NCBI GenBank assembly: GCA_002633005.1
Contig: NMRA01000112.1
Location: 626,659-690,658, forward strand
Source of the DNA: Phoronis australis
Lineage: Eukaryota; Phoronida; Phoronidae
Length of the DNA stretch: 64,000 nucleotides
Direction of reading: 5' to 3'
The stretch's first letter is position 1. Each line of letters starts with the position of its first letter. Below the pieces are notes generated by a model. That model ran no database searches and was not told the origin of the DNA. It saw nothing but the letters and a program-made list of their open reading frames with translations. Positions 47,564-57,925 of the stretch are shown here, piece after piece. Made by a program: the position numbers and the translations under genes.

Positions 47564-48319
47564 GCTGTTATAACATCATAATCGACTTACAGAGTACGTT
47601 TTTAATTCCCACCGCATCCCACCATACAAAAAGATTGTAACTTACCCTTAGTAAAATTTCTTGAGAACTCTTGCCACAGCAGAAAGAATCACTTATGTGG
47701 TATTACTTTGTTTATTTCCTTCAGTCGTCCCCTCCGCGTAGCTCTAGCCAGGTCGGGCATAGAACTAAGTAGTGTACTACACTCCTTCATTGATAGAACT
47801 GCCTAGAGTTCGACTACAGGTCGGACCTTGCACATCTTTATTTCGTTGCACACACACACGTGTATATTCATCATTTCTTCTCTTGTTCACTGTTTATTTG
47901 TTTCAGCTTCAACACTCAGGTGTGATAAGTGAATCCTAACTACTTTTGAACAAATACGTGGGAATTGCTGGCACTATCACGGGAGTGAACACCGTTGCCA
48001 CTCCCCACATGATGTTGTATCGGCGCACTGCAGTGTCTTTTACTTATGAAAAAAATATTCTTGATAAGTGTACTTGAGGGTGGATTTAGTGACTTCAGGT
48101 TCGGTGTTAAGTTTCTTTGTGCGTGATAAGTGTTTTGGAAAAGTGAACTGGTACGCACTCCCCCTTCCGTGGTTAGGATTGCGCTCGGGAGTAACTTCTC
48201 GTTCAGTTACTACCGTTCGTCAGTTTATTTCGTAAGTTTTAGTAATTGTACTCTTCAACACTTGTAACGTAGCATCACAGTTTTATAAATTTCAGTCCGT
48301 CTAGAACGTAAGATATCTG

Positions 48320-48525
48320 CATGCGCACACCCAGCCTTTAATGTGGGGGGCTCGAATTTCTGGCGATTTGGACATTTTTGACAAGTAAGCGGGAGGACTA
48401 AAAAAAGGAGGTACCACCGTCACTGTGCGTCTGTGCCCTTTCAGTGGACTTTTGTATCGTTTTCGGACTTTTTGTTTCTCTGAGGCGGATCTTTTTTTTC
48501 CACTTCGTCCCTGGGTGTGCGCATG
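48320..48525. mobile_element. MITE with 15-bp perfect TIRs and 5-bp target duplication
   Basis: CATGCGCACACCCAG (48320-48334) is the exact reverse complement of CTGGGTGTGCGCATG (48511-48525). ATCTG stands immediately before the left TIR (48315-48319) and immediately after the right one (48526-48530), a perfect 5-bp duplication. The 206-bp interior has no coding capacity. Confidence 0.9.
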
Positions 48526-48979
48526 ATCTGTCCATCTTCTCATTTATTTGTAATGCACCTAACTATTCCAGCGCATTACAAATGATGGCACCACTTGGTA
48601 TGATATTTTTACAAGGCAAAATTTGACAAGGTGTTGCTCTGAAGGTTGTATGTGTAGCCTACACACGCTACAGGTTGCAATTCTTTTTCAATCGAAAAGA
48701 AATTCGCACAGCATTTTACTGTGAAAGTTGTGAAATTTTTAGTCTTTTGATTTTAGTTACATTGTAAAATCGGACACAAGAATAGCATTTCGATGGCCAT
48801 TTTCGTTGCGGAAATGTAGTTCCGTGGTCTTTCAGGGATTCTTTTAAAATATTGACAGATCTATGCTGATAGATCTCGTGAGACGGTAGAAGTGTTGGAG
48901 TTGTCATCAGTTCTGGAGTTGTTGTCTTCGTCTTTATCTAATTAAGTTATTGTCATTACGTGATACGTTGTCAGGTGTG

Positions 48980-49120
48980 TAGTTGACGGCGTCATGGGCG
49001 ATGTTGTCGGTCACATTGTCGTGTGGTTGACAGCGTCATGGGCGATAATGTTGGTCGTCTTCGAGGCCGTTCTATGCATCGTCGCTGGCGTCATGGGCGT
49101 TGTTGCCATTGTGGTCGTCT
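48980..49120. repeat. Degenerate repeat built on GCGTCATGGGCG
   Basis: GTTGACGGCGTCATGGGCGA, GTTGACAGCGTCATGGGCGA and CTGGCGTCATGGGCGTTGTT occur at about 50-bp steps with varied spacers. The open frames here arise from this repeat. Confidence 0.7.
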
Positions 49121-49433
49121 TCAACTTTTCTCTCGATTATACGTCAAAACGCTTTTGTTTTCTTTTTTCGTTTGTCCCATGAACAGTTTTCCCGATAAGT
49201 TTAACCGTAAAATAACAACATTTTTTCGATAAAACCATTGATTTCTTAAGTACACATAGAGTACCGGTACTGTAAAATATTTCACGAAAATAAAATAAGA
49301 TATAAAAACGCACATTTAATCCCCAGCAATAGAAATAAAGATAAAAAACATAAACTCTAGGTTTATATTGGTCAGTGCACTGTCATGTCGTGGTCTCCAG
49401 TCTCGACCCATTACATTGGAAATTTCACAGTGC

Positions 49434-49639
49434 CTAGCACTTAAACATGCTTTTTATCTTCAGAAAATCTCCTTCGCTCATTTGGCCGTTAACGGGTCCA
49501 AGTTTTCCTCCGTCCTTGGCTTCCATTGTCGGCTGCCCGTTTTTGCTCCACGTTTCCGCCGTGTATTGCATCACACTCTGCTTGTCGTACGGCAAGCCGA
49601 ATGTTTCACCATCCCGCACGTTGAACTGGTGCATGTAAG
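49434..49639 (-). CDS. Astacin exon 6 (terminal)
   Basis: Acceptor TTTTCCAG, then YMHQFNVRDGETFGLPYDKQ, SVMQYTAETWSKNGQPTMEA and LKIKSMFKC, TAG. Contains the Met-turn and the last cysteine. Confidence 0.95.
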
Positions 49640-52600
49640 CTGGAAAAGTACAGTGGCAGTCAGTCAAAATCCACTATTCTGAATCGCAATGAAGCCGTTT
49701 AGAGCAAAAACTGGTGTATTTGGTTAGACACAATGTGAGACACAAGCGTGGGACATATCTATAACACCAGCTAACGATATTACGAACGTACTGAGAGCTA
49801 GCGAAGATTTCCGTGGTAATGGATTTTCAAGAATGTTTTGCGTCAACTGTACGCAACTCAGCCCTGAACTCTTTCCGTCAAACTTGATAATCAGTCGAGC
49901 TCGACTAGGATGGCAAAACAAACCACGACCATGGTATGTTATGTATTTTCTGTTTATACCGTTTTACGTACTTCTTTTCGAAAGTTTGCCCAGGATAAAA
50001 AGTGTTTTTTGCGAATATGAGGCTTGGAGCAATAAGCCTAAAATTCCCGTCCGCTTCAAGCAATCCGTTAAAAATGTCTAGTAGACATTTTTAAAGGATT
50101 GCTTTTAACAAGTTAGCATTCAACTGAAATTGAGGCCGCTAAAACTCAACACAGTTTGCAATTAGCCGTTATGAACCTCCTCTCTGACAAATTGAGGTAT
50201 AAGTGGTGTCGCAGAATGTGTTATTGTGTTTTGGCATCATTTTGGTTTAGTCGTCGTATGACATAACTTAATTTCTGTTGTTTACTACCACTTTCTTAGA
50301 GTAGGGGATTACTAATACTTCCTATTCCTAGAACTGTTTGTTTGTCAGCATAGTTCAACCTTTATTTGTTCTTCTTACTTGAATGGTGAATTCGAGTTTC
50401 TCTAGTCTCTATACCGTATTTATTACTTTCACAGGCAGTATTAGTAGTTGTTTTTCCGCATTCAGTTGAGAGTTGTTCTCCTCAGTAACGTTTGCAGTCT
50501 TCAATATACTGGCCAAGACTCATCCCTTGTTCTTTCCTACGAACCACCTCTGCGTACGTAGCCAAACCGCATTTTCCCCGTACACCATAAGCGGTCTAAA
50601 TCAAAAGTTAGTTTTTGACAGACTGGGTTCACTGTAGCAGACTGGTAAGACTGTAGCAAAATCTTCAAAATTGGATATTACTGGTAATATATATGAAGAG
50701 CACTGCTCGACGATCCCAAAATAAAAACGAAGCGGTAACAGAGCCACGAATAACACTGATGAGTTCCATTCTCACGACTCGATTTTTGTAACTGCAGAAA
50801 ATTTAAATCGAAATAACCATCAATCGTTGTGTGAAGCGCTGCGTTAACGAAGCAACTCCCAATCATATACGTTCAAGAAATTACAACACATTCGCAAAAC
50901 TCACGCCTCTCGATGTTCTGGTAATTGATGGTGATGTGGTTATTACGGTCAGGCCGTTGGTGCTCGTGATAGAACCCCATGACGTGCATAAGCTCGTGTG
51001 CCACCATTGGGTTAGGGTTGCTGCTGAAGCAGGCAGGACTGAGACTCAACGATGTGGCGCCACCTATGCGCCCGACGTGTGAATAGCATCTGGAACAGGA
51101 CAGCGTTCGTTCTATTAGCTTTTCAGCAGTTGCATTTTCAGGTGTCTATCATCATTCGAATCAATGATGAAATAACATTTACACAGTTCTCTTTGTCAGG
51201 ATATAATTCAATTTCCAGTATACTATGGTTTAATACCACGGTTCGGCCCTTTATCGGTGCCCAATAACTGAAGAAAATGGGGAGGGTCAGGTTCAGTGAC
51301 GTCAGTTTTGTGGACTTAATTTATGGGAGATGATTACTACGAATGGCATTCAGTAGTTCCCTGAATTTGATTTGAGTTGAATGAGTCCAGAAATTTTGCC
51401 TCTGTTCTTGTCTAGTCAGATACTGAAGTTCCGTCATTTTCAGAGCACAACCTTGTTCAGCGTTGAATTCTTGGCGCGAATCCAGTGGAAATTGTCAAAA
51501 ATTTGGTAGGTTGTGACATATTTTAACTTTAATTTCTGGAATTTAAAGTGAAAGAGCATTCGGATTATTGTTTCCTCTCTTGCAGGGGCAGTTGCAAATT
51601 TTAGGTATAAAAGGCCAACATGATTGCACTTTTTTGGTCATTTTTGGCACCTCAAATTTTCCTAAGGAGGTAGCAAGGTAAAAAGACATGGCTTTGCTGA
51701 ATTATTTATCTTTGAGAAACCCCACGGAATGTACATTCTGTCAGTTATGTCTTTTTAGGTGTCTTGAGGCAGCTGTGCAAACAAGGGGTTTCAATGACCC
51801 AGACCAGAACCAATGTCTGGTTGTATGGTGAAACCGCCATGAGGCAATGACGGAGTGTTCGTTATTCTAAGAGAACTGTGACACTGAAGATGGCTAGAGA
51901 AATGAGACCGAAACGTCGTGTCAATGTAAATAGACTTCACTACTTAATTAGACATGATGTCATTACCCGCTTGCAACTCGCTTGATATGAACGTAATCCT
52001 TTTGCCCGCTCCTTGGCAAAAACTTCACGCAGGTTCTGCTTTGGATGGTGGACATCACTTTTTGGATTTCTGCCTTCATGTTGGAATCTAAATAAACAGC
52101 GGTAATCAATTCGCCGTTTCATTTTCTTCCAGTGAAGTCTTTCCCTAGCAATATTTTCACTGAGATCTATTTCACCCATCGGTTGAGGCAAACAGTAAAA
52201 ATCAAGAAGAATATGATTGAGGGTCAAATCATGCGGCCAAAGTCTTCAGAAGGGTGGAAAATGTGGAAACCCTGCAGCAGAAAAAGAAGTGTATGCATGA
52301 CTTGGAAATTTTGGGAATATAATGTTTATAAACAATAGCTTCCTTTGCCTAGTTTATCTATCCCTAAGCGTTTGTGTCTGTAATTCTGGCTATAAAACTG
52401 GAACTCATCGAGAAGTGCATGCATTTTTTGAGATCCTTGGGGAACGCGTGAGCTGTGAAATGAAACTGCGCTTTAAAATTTGGACTTTGACTAGTTGATG
52501 AGGAAGCATGCAGCCTTCATTTACCGTTCCTTCCCGACGAGGGTAGACTTGATACCCTAGCGTTATGAAAGTGTTGAATGGTAGTAGATTTTTATCTAAA

Positions 52601-54629
52601 ACAAGTCTATACTTACCAAAGTTAGAGTCGATGGTGTAAGGAATAGTTTTTCCAGGCCATCTCGAATTTTTATTCGCAGTGGCAACTCTAGCCTGAAATA
52701 ATCACTTTCAAATTACTTCTTTCTCCAAAGTTCATTACGCGTTCGCATTTACCTTTCCATCTTTCTGCAGATTAACGAATTTCCATGCTGAACGAAGCTA
52801 AGCAAGAGAACCAGCGATAGCTTGTGGTGAAACAAGTATTAACGAAATCGGCAGCTACAAGAAATCTAAAATCTCGTTCATGTTTGATCCAAACTTGGTG
52901 TAGATTTTTGCTTGCGAGAACTTAACATTTCCATGTTCTGAAATACTGACTTACATTCAAATCAAGTAAGACAGCACAATACAAGGACAAGGAAAATAGA
53001 TTTTACACACCCTCTTGTTGTTGCGAATGAGACGACACTCAAAAAACGACACCTACTATGGGAATTGAAATTTCTAAACAATTTTAAGATTGATATACTT
53101 ACGTCTCTGTCCAACTCTGCATCTACAAAAGGATTTAGTGGACGATTAGACCAGTTAGGTTTCACTCACTTGCTATTTTAAGTTGTTCTAGGCATTGGTG
53201 CAACCGCCTAAATGCAGATATAATGAGTAACTTTGTGTACATGCGCGTGGGGTGAGGGAAATACGCACATGCGCGGCATTGACAAGAACAGAAGGCCGAA
53301 ACTCGACCGTAGGGACAATGCAAGAGAAACTAATTTGCTACGACGTATAGATGGCACCATCGTCTTCACTGCCGAAGCTATGAATATTCAACTAGGGGAA
53401 CAAGTCGAACTCCAATTTTTTAGCAACCGAAAGGGGGAGGAGGTTGTCTGAAATGAGTGGCAATATCTGTAGGGAATTTGAACAGGAGTGGAGTGGGGAA
53501 CGTAAGACTTGATAGGAGGTGTTTTTCAGTAAACTGAACAGGAGAGCATGCCTCCGTTGTGCACCCTCCCACGTGGCTACACCAGTTGGTGCTATTATCT
53601 TGTATTTTGGAATAAATTGAATGACAGAGTCCTAATGATGCGGCAAGCGATGAACCAAAGGAAACACGTAAACGTTTTCTACGTTAATTTGCATTCCAGC
53701 CCGTAGATATGTCAAGTTCGAAAAAGAACTGTTCTAGGCTTGTAAAATTAAAAGCACTTTAAAATGAAGATGTAAGTTGCAACCATGGAAATTCAGCAAA
53801 ATTTTGTGACAGGTAATTTATGTTGAAAACCTTGGCTATTTCGAACGAAAATTATCCACCTTGCATTACAAAGCTTGAAAATGTACAGCCATTATTGAAA
53901 AGTGCCCACAGTAATACAACGTATTACATGGGGTATCCCAAAAAGCTCACTGAAAATCTTTTGCAATTGGAATAAAAGAAAACTTCTGAGATTTATTGGT
54001 GGTTTTGATATTACAGGAATACCAAAGTTTCTTTTGAAAGGCACATAAATTAGAATAAATATCACAGCTGTTTCTAATTGCTAAAAACCACGAATTCAGT
54101 TTTTGACCCCATGCTCCACACTATGTCTTCAAATAAAGCCATTCTTTGTTCAAATTAAACACAAATTCCTCTGCAGAAAATATAGAAATAGTTCCCTTAA
54201 TTCTTCTTCTCCTTGCCACATCGATGTATACCTTCGTTGGAGCTGCACAACTGGTTGCGTTTGGTTCCAGAACTCGTATATTTTTTCTGATTAACTGTTA
54301 CACACTTTGTAGCTTCCGTGCACAAGAAAACAGCCCTTTTCCTTTCTCTCGTATCTATGAAACCATAGACTAACGAGTATCTATGATGAAACAACGCTGT
54401 TGAACAGCTTCGGATGGCTATAGAGACTGTCATACCGCGCAAATACATGTAATGTTTAGTCTAACATCTTGTACAGTAGATGTGTAACTGGTGAGCAACT
54501 AGCTGTACCCAAACGCACTAAGTCTCTAACCTGATGTATTCATAATGAAAACGACCACTGACACTTACTGGAGTCAAAGGCACCAACAGTTGCGAGCAGA
54601 ACAACGGGAACAAGTAGAACGGCCAACAT
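49434..54629 (-). CDS. Astacin-family zinc metalloprotease, single domain (six exons)
   Basis: Six minus-strand exons join in phase into 222 residues. A signal peptide (1-17, MLAVLLVPVVLLATVGA) is followed by a very short prosegment and the catalytic domain from about residue 31. The zinc site HELMHVMGFYHEHQRPDR gives ligands His124, His128 and His134, with catalytic Glu125. The Met-turn is SVMQY (Met178, Tyr180), with Gln where most astacins have His. Four cysteines (72, 94, 113, 222) fit the two disulfides of the fold. The protein ends directly after the domain with LKIKSMFKC, so there are no CUB, EGF or ShK modules. It is a secreted endopeptidase; substrate unknown. The prosegment lacks the usual FXGD motif. 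Confidence 0.93.
49640..50904. other. Astacin intron 5
   Basis: Intron of 1.27 kb. It contains an exon-like minus-strand piece at 50482-50595 that does not fit the astacin frame. Confidence 0.55.
50482..50595 (-). CDS. Possible terminal exon of an unknown gene, inside astacin intron 5
   Basis: On the minus strand CTTTTGATTTAG is followed by 37 codons and a TGA, reading TAYGVRGKCGLATYAEVVRR and then KEQGMSLGQYIEDCKRY. Composition and acceptor look genuine, but the phase does not match astacin exon 5, and I recognise no family. It might be a nested gene fragment or an alternative end. Confidence 0.3.
   Translation of the reverse strand, partial: TAYGVRGKCGLATYAEVVRRKEQGMSLGQYIEDCKRY
50905..51089 (-). 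CDS. Astacin exon 5 (zinc-binding site)
   Basis: Acceptor CTGTTCCAG, then CYSHVGRIGGATSLSLSPAC, MVAHELMHVMGFYHEHQRPD and NINYQNIER-type sequence, donor AGGC/GTGAGT. All three zinc histidines and the catalytic glutamate are in this exon. Confidence 0.96.
51090..51966. other. Astacin intron 4
   Basis: Intron of 877 bases. A hammerhead-like motif at 51877-51923 is its only notable feature. Confidence 0.5.
51967..52087 (-). CDS. Astacin exon 4
   Basis: Acceptor TTTATTTAG, then SNMKAEIQKVMSTIQSRTCV and KFLPRSGQKDYVHIKRVAS, donor AGCGG/GTAATG. TCV-X-F-X-PR and the DYVHI stretch are typical of the astacin N-lobe. Confidence 0.93.
52088..52616. other. Astacin intron 3
   Basis: Intron of 529 bases with nothing notable. 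Confidence 0.5.
52617..52692 (-). CDS. Astacin exon 3
   Basis: Acceptor TTCAG, then ARVATANKNSRWPGKTIPYT and IDSNF, donor TTTG/GTAAGT. RWP-X-X-X-IPY is the conserved start of the mature catalytic domain. Confidence 0.94.
52693..53102. other. Astacin intron 2
   Basis: Intron of 410 bases with nothing notable. Confidence 0.5.
53103..53122 (-). CDS. Astacin exon 2 (20-base microexon)
   Basis: TTTTGTAG/ATGCAGAGTTGGACAGAGAC/GTAAGT. It encodes AELDRD and is what brings exon 1 (phase 1) into frame with exon 3 (phase 0). Strong splice signals on both sides support it, but such a short exon cannot be proved from sequence alone. Confidence 0.65.
53123..54568. other. Astacin intron 1
   Basis: Intron of 1.4 kb. 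I found no further prosegment exon, though a missed small one is possible. Confidence 0.5.
54569..54629 (-). CDS. Astacin exon 1: start codon and signal peptide
   Basis: ATG at 54629 opens MLAVLLVPVVLLATVGAFDS, a typical hydrophobic signal peptide, and ends at the donor TCCA/GTAAGT. Confidence 0.88.
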
Positions 54630-55029
54630 TGTGACTATTGGAGCAGTCTAAGATTTGGATATGATATTATATGTTAAGGAGATGGGTGTTCAAGAAATGC
54701 GATGTATGGAAGGCAACTATGGCCAAGTAGTGCTTAGAATTCTTTGTCACAACAAAACCGGGAAGATGCAACAGAGAAAACTTGGTGCTCTGTCAGTAAA
54801 AGACGTTTTGATTTGAATTATGGTAAGACTGGGTTAAAGAAACAAATGAATTTGAACCCAACACCTAACACCTAACAAGCAATTTAATTATACACGGGAT
54901 ACCTATCCACAAAACTATGGGCCACAGCTTTCAGTACCGACCGATTCAAAATTGGGTCGCTTCATATTAACAGCAGGCGATCGCTCTACAGGTTTCATGG
55001 TTCAAACATTGATTACTTAAAATGCTTTG

Positions 55030-55165
55030 ATGGCGTCAGTGCCATCTTGAGGCTTGGGGACGAGGCTGAGCAAATATCATTCTCCAAACCTCAAGACGTT
55101 GATCGTTTTAAAAACGCGATGAGCGCCATCTTAGGCCTGGGAAATAGGCTGGAAAGGACCCTCCC
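55030..55165. repeat. Repeat pair built on GCCATCTTNAGGC
   Basis: TGCCATCTTGAGGCTTGGGGA-CGAGGCTGA at about 55040 is echoed by CGCCATCTTAGGCCTGGGAA-TAGGCTGGA at about 55123. It is probably a diverged interspersed repeat with a duplicated end. Confidence 0.5.
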
Positions 55166-57420
55166 ATTAAAGTGCCTGCAAATAGGGGACGTTTTATATT
55201 GTCACTCTTTAAAGTTGAGTACGACAGAGAGCTCCGATTGATCTCGACTCTGACTTTGGTGGACACGGACCTAAATTCAATAACAACATAGTGGTCCATT
55301 ATATAGCAGAAGAACGGCAATTCCACTGTAGATCAGCCCCTCCCCGACATTGTTTGATTAACTGAAGTTCATTAACTTATTTTGGCTTTTTGACACTGGT
55401 TTGAATTCTCACGCTTTATCAGCCGCAGCCACTGGCGTTGTTGCGGACTTTCTCAGTCTTCGCAATGGAGTGTTAATCGGAATTGCAATACGATGCAGCT
55501 ATTTCGAAAGTCACCTACTGCGTGATCACGTGGAACCCTTGTGCCACGATCGCCTCATGCTGATGAAGTACTTTGTGTAATCAATTTATTCAAATGGCCA
55601 AAGAAAACCAAGAAAAGTGTAAGACCTGGACGTTTGAGTAGTCCAATCCAGAATTTACATGTTTTGTCCTTAAGCAAGAATTAAGGAATTACCAATTTAG
55701 ATGTTCAGCCTCATAAGTATCGACCAATACAGCCTACGAAATACAACAATCACAACATCCCGAAATACCACAAAGCCGTGACTGCGATTCTGCTAAATTT
55801 ACTCACAATGCTGCTCATCTGTAGGACACTTCTCTAACTCCTGCTATGTTTAACATTGTTTTGGCATTAAATTTGCTAGTTATAAGTCATTCTAATGCAT
55901 TTAAACGTAGCACAATGAGTTCAAATACTGACACAAAAATTGACAAACTAGGTGGGACGCGATACATCGTTCTTAATTGCCCGACATGAATCAGAAGTGT
56001 TTTTGAGGACTACCAAGTGTCCGCGTATTTAGACCTATGCGCTAATATGTATGGTTACCGTATATCAGAAATTAGGCGTATGTGCTTATATGTGATAGAC
56101 TTGAGTGAAACCGATAAAACAAACCTACTGAATGCTATGTTAATGTACGTTGAATTATCCGTTACAAACCTAAAGACGTTGGTGTTCAATCAATTTAAAA
56201 TTTGTCATTATAGCGACGACAATTTCACATTCCGACTCCGCTGGAAACTTTTGATTCAGACAATTCATCGCTACAAAATTGTTCTGCACATGTTGATAAG
56301 TATGTATGTGACTTATGTGTGTGCAAAGAAATCACAATTCACTCGTCCTCTGAATCATTCTCGACTCATAATAAAATGACACGCCGTGACAAGGCAATTT
56401 CTAGAGTATGCTCTAATTAAGCACTGGGCAATCGTTAAGTGTCAGTTCTTTCACAGACCTCTTGTCATATCCAATTCGACTAATGGATCATATTCAGACT
56501 AATTTCATAACGGTTAGAGGTCTCATCCAAATCTTGACTTTTGCGATGGGTTTACAGTCGCTTTGAACGAAAAGTAGACAGACTAATACAGGAGAAAATA
56601 CTCACGAAACACAATCCATTTAAAATATCCTGATGAGATATGTATGCGACATTAATAAAATTAAAAACACAAAGCTTCACAGCATCTCACTCTCAGGCAT
56701 AGCAGTGCTTTATATAAAAGTGACTGTCTACAAACACCGTGAATCGTTATAACGACAAATCTGTTATTAAGCGGCTAATGCTATAGTAGAGGCCAGGCCT
56801 CAAGCAAGCAGAACTCGGCTTCTATTTGAACTTAACTGCGTAGTAAATATCACCTCAAGCAGAAACTGGTCTCTTGCAGAAGACGCCGAGAAATTCTACA
56901 AGTATTTTTGTTATGTAAAATTTTCATAAACGTTCAAACACAAAACAGAAACACATTGTTAATTAATTAATTAAAGCGGCAAACCAAACCCTCGCCTTCT
57001 GTCAAAAATCAACGTTTGATTTAGGCCACTTATTGTAATAAAATGCATTTAATCTTGTACCTTACTCAGCCTGGAAACGATTTCAAGGCTTGAAGAGAAC
57101 TAACAGATTATTAATACTCCCGACCAGATTAACTTGATTTTCACTGCCAGTTAATTTCAGTCGCTAGAAATATAAAATTGTCTGCAAGCCTTTCAAATTT
57201 CCCAAAAGCATTAGCAAATTTTGCGAAAAAAAAGAACTTTCCCACTTAACTGAAGGCATTTACAGAAAACTAACACATGGGCTGAAGTGCATATCCTAGA
57301 GTAATGTTATTGATTCATTCAAATGTGTATGCTTGCGTCCCTTAGTTATACTAATGATTTGAGATTTATGTGATTCCAGAAAAGTTACGTTCATCGAATT
57401 GTCGTCACAAACGTGTTTCT

Positions 57421-57540
57421 AGTGAAAATCGGTATCTAGCCGTCATATCTTTGTACGTTTTGTAAAAAAAAGAGACAGAAATATGAAAATTGGTATCCAG
57501 CCGTCAGATATTAGCACGTCTTGTAATACGAGACAGAAAA
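57421..57540. repeat. Two-copy tandem repeat, about 61-bp period
   Basis: TGAAAATCGGTATCTAGCCG and TGAAAATTGGTATCCAGCCG start two diverged copies, each running through a CGT-TTGTAA-AGAGACAGAAA region. Confidence 0.8.
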
Positions 57541-57735
57541 TTAGACTCATCTTTACTGAGATTGTATAATAACCAGAACATTCTGGTTTGCCATAAGCCA
57601 ATGTTTATTTTCAAAAAACCCAACTTGCTCAATCTCTGGTCAAGAGATGTTTTCTCTGGTAAATTACAGGAATCAGATATATTAATGTATTCACTTGTTT
57701 GGGAAACTACCAGCAGAACAACTGCGCGAATATAG

Positions 57736-57925
57736 CGAGGGCCTTCGATTTCACCGACTAGAAGTTCTCTTTGGTCAGTCAGCTTCCAACCACCGGAAGG
57801 GTCCCCTGAGAAGACTTCACAATCAACTCACTACGAGAAACATCACCCCCAATACCCTTCAGCTTACCCTCACTGCGTGTACCTATGGGGAGAGGATTTG
57901 TGCCCACTCTCAGAAGGTAATCCAG
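57736..57925 (+). CDS. Possible exon of an unknown gene
   Basis: A 63-codon open frame after a TAG ends at a strong donor CCAG/GTAAGC. The last part reads HYEKHHPQYPSAYPHCVYLW and GEDLCPLSEGNP, and the stretch is richer in G+C than its flanks. No acceptor was fixed. The minus strand of the same stretch is also open (57779-57961), so strand is uncertain. Confidence 0.25.

Larger units (their letters stand above)
44110..47570 (-). mobile_element. Degenerate non-LTR retrotransposon, restriction-like endonuclease type
   Basis: On the minus strand a single long reading frame, broken by four stops and one frameshift, encodes an N-terminal charged region, a reverse transcriptase domain, a zinc knuckle and a C-terminal nuclease-like domain. 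The first frame opens near 47560 after a TAA, so the 5' end may be truncated. The 3' boundary near 44110-44200 is a guess from the end of the coding frame. No target-site duplication was identified. Such elements copy themselves by target-primed reverse transcription. This copy lies between PGRMC and the astacin gene and is inactive as assembled. Confidence 0.9.
47571..49433. other. Intergenic DNA between the retrotransposon and astacin gene
   Basis: It contains a MITE at 48320-48525 and a degenerate repeat with GCGTCATGGGCG at 48980-49120. No gene is seen. Confidence 0.5.

Noticed and set aside
56017-56379. 120-codon plus-strand frame
   Set aside because: AT-rich with no motif, no splice context and no coding-like composition.
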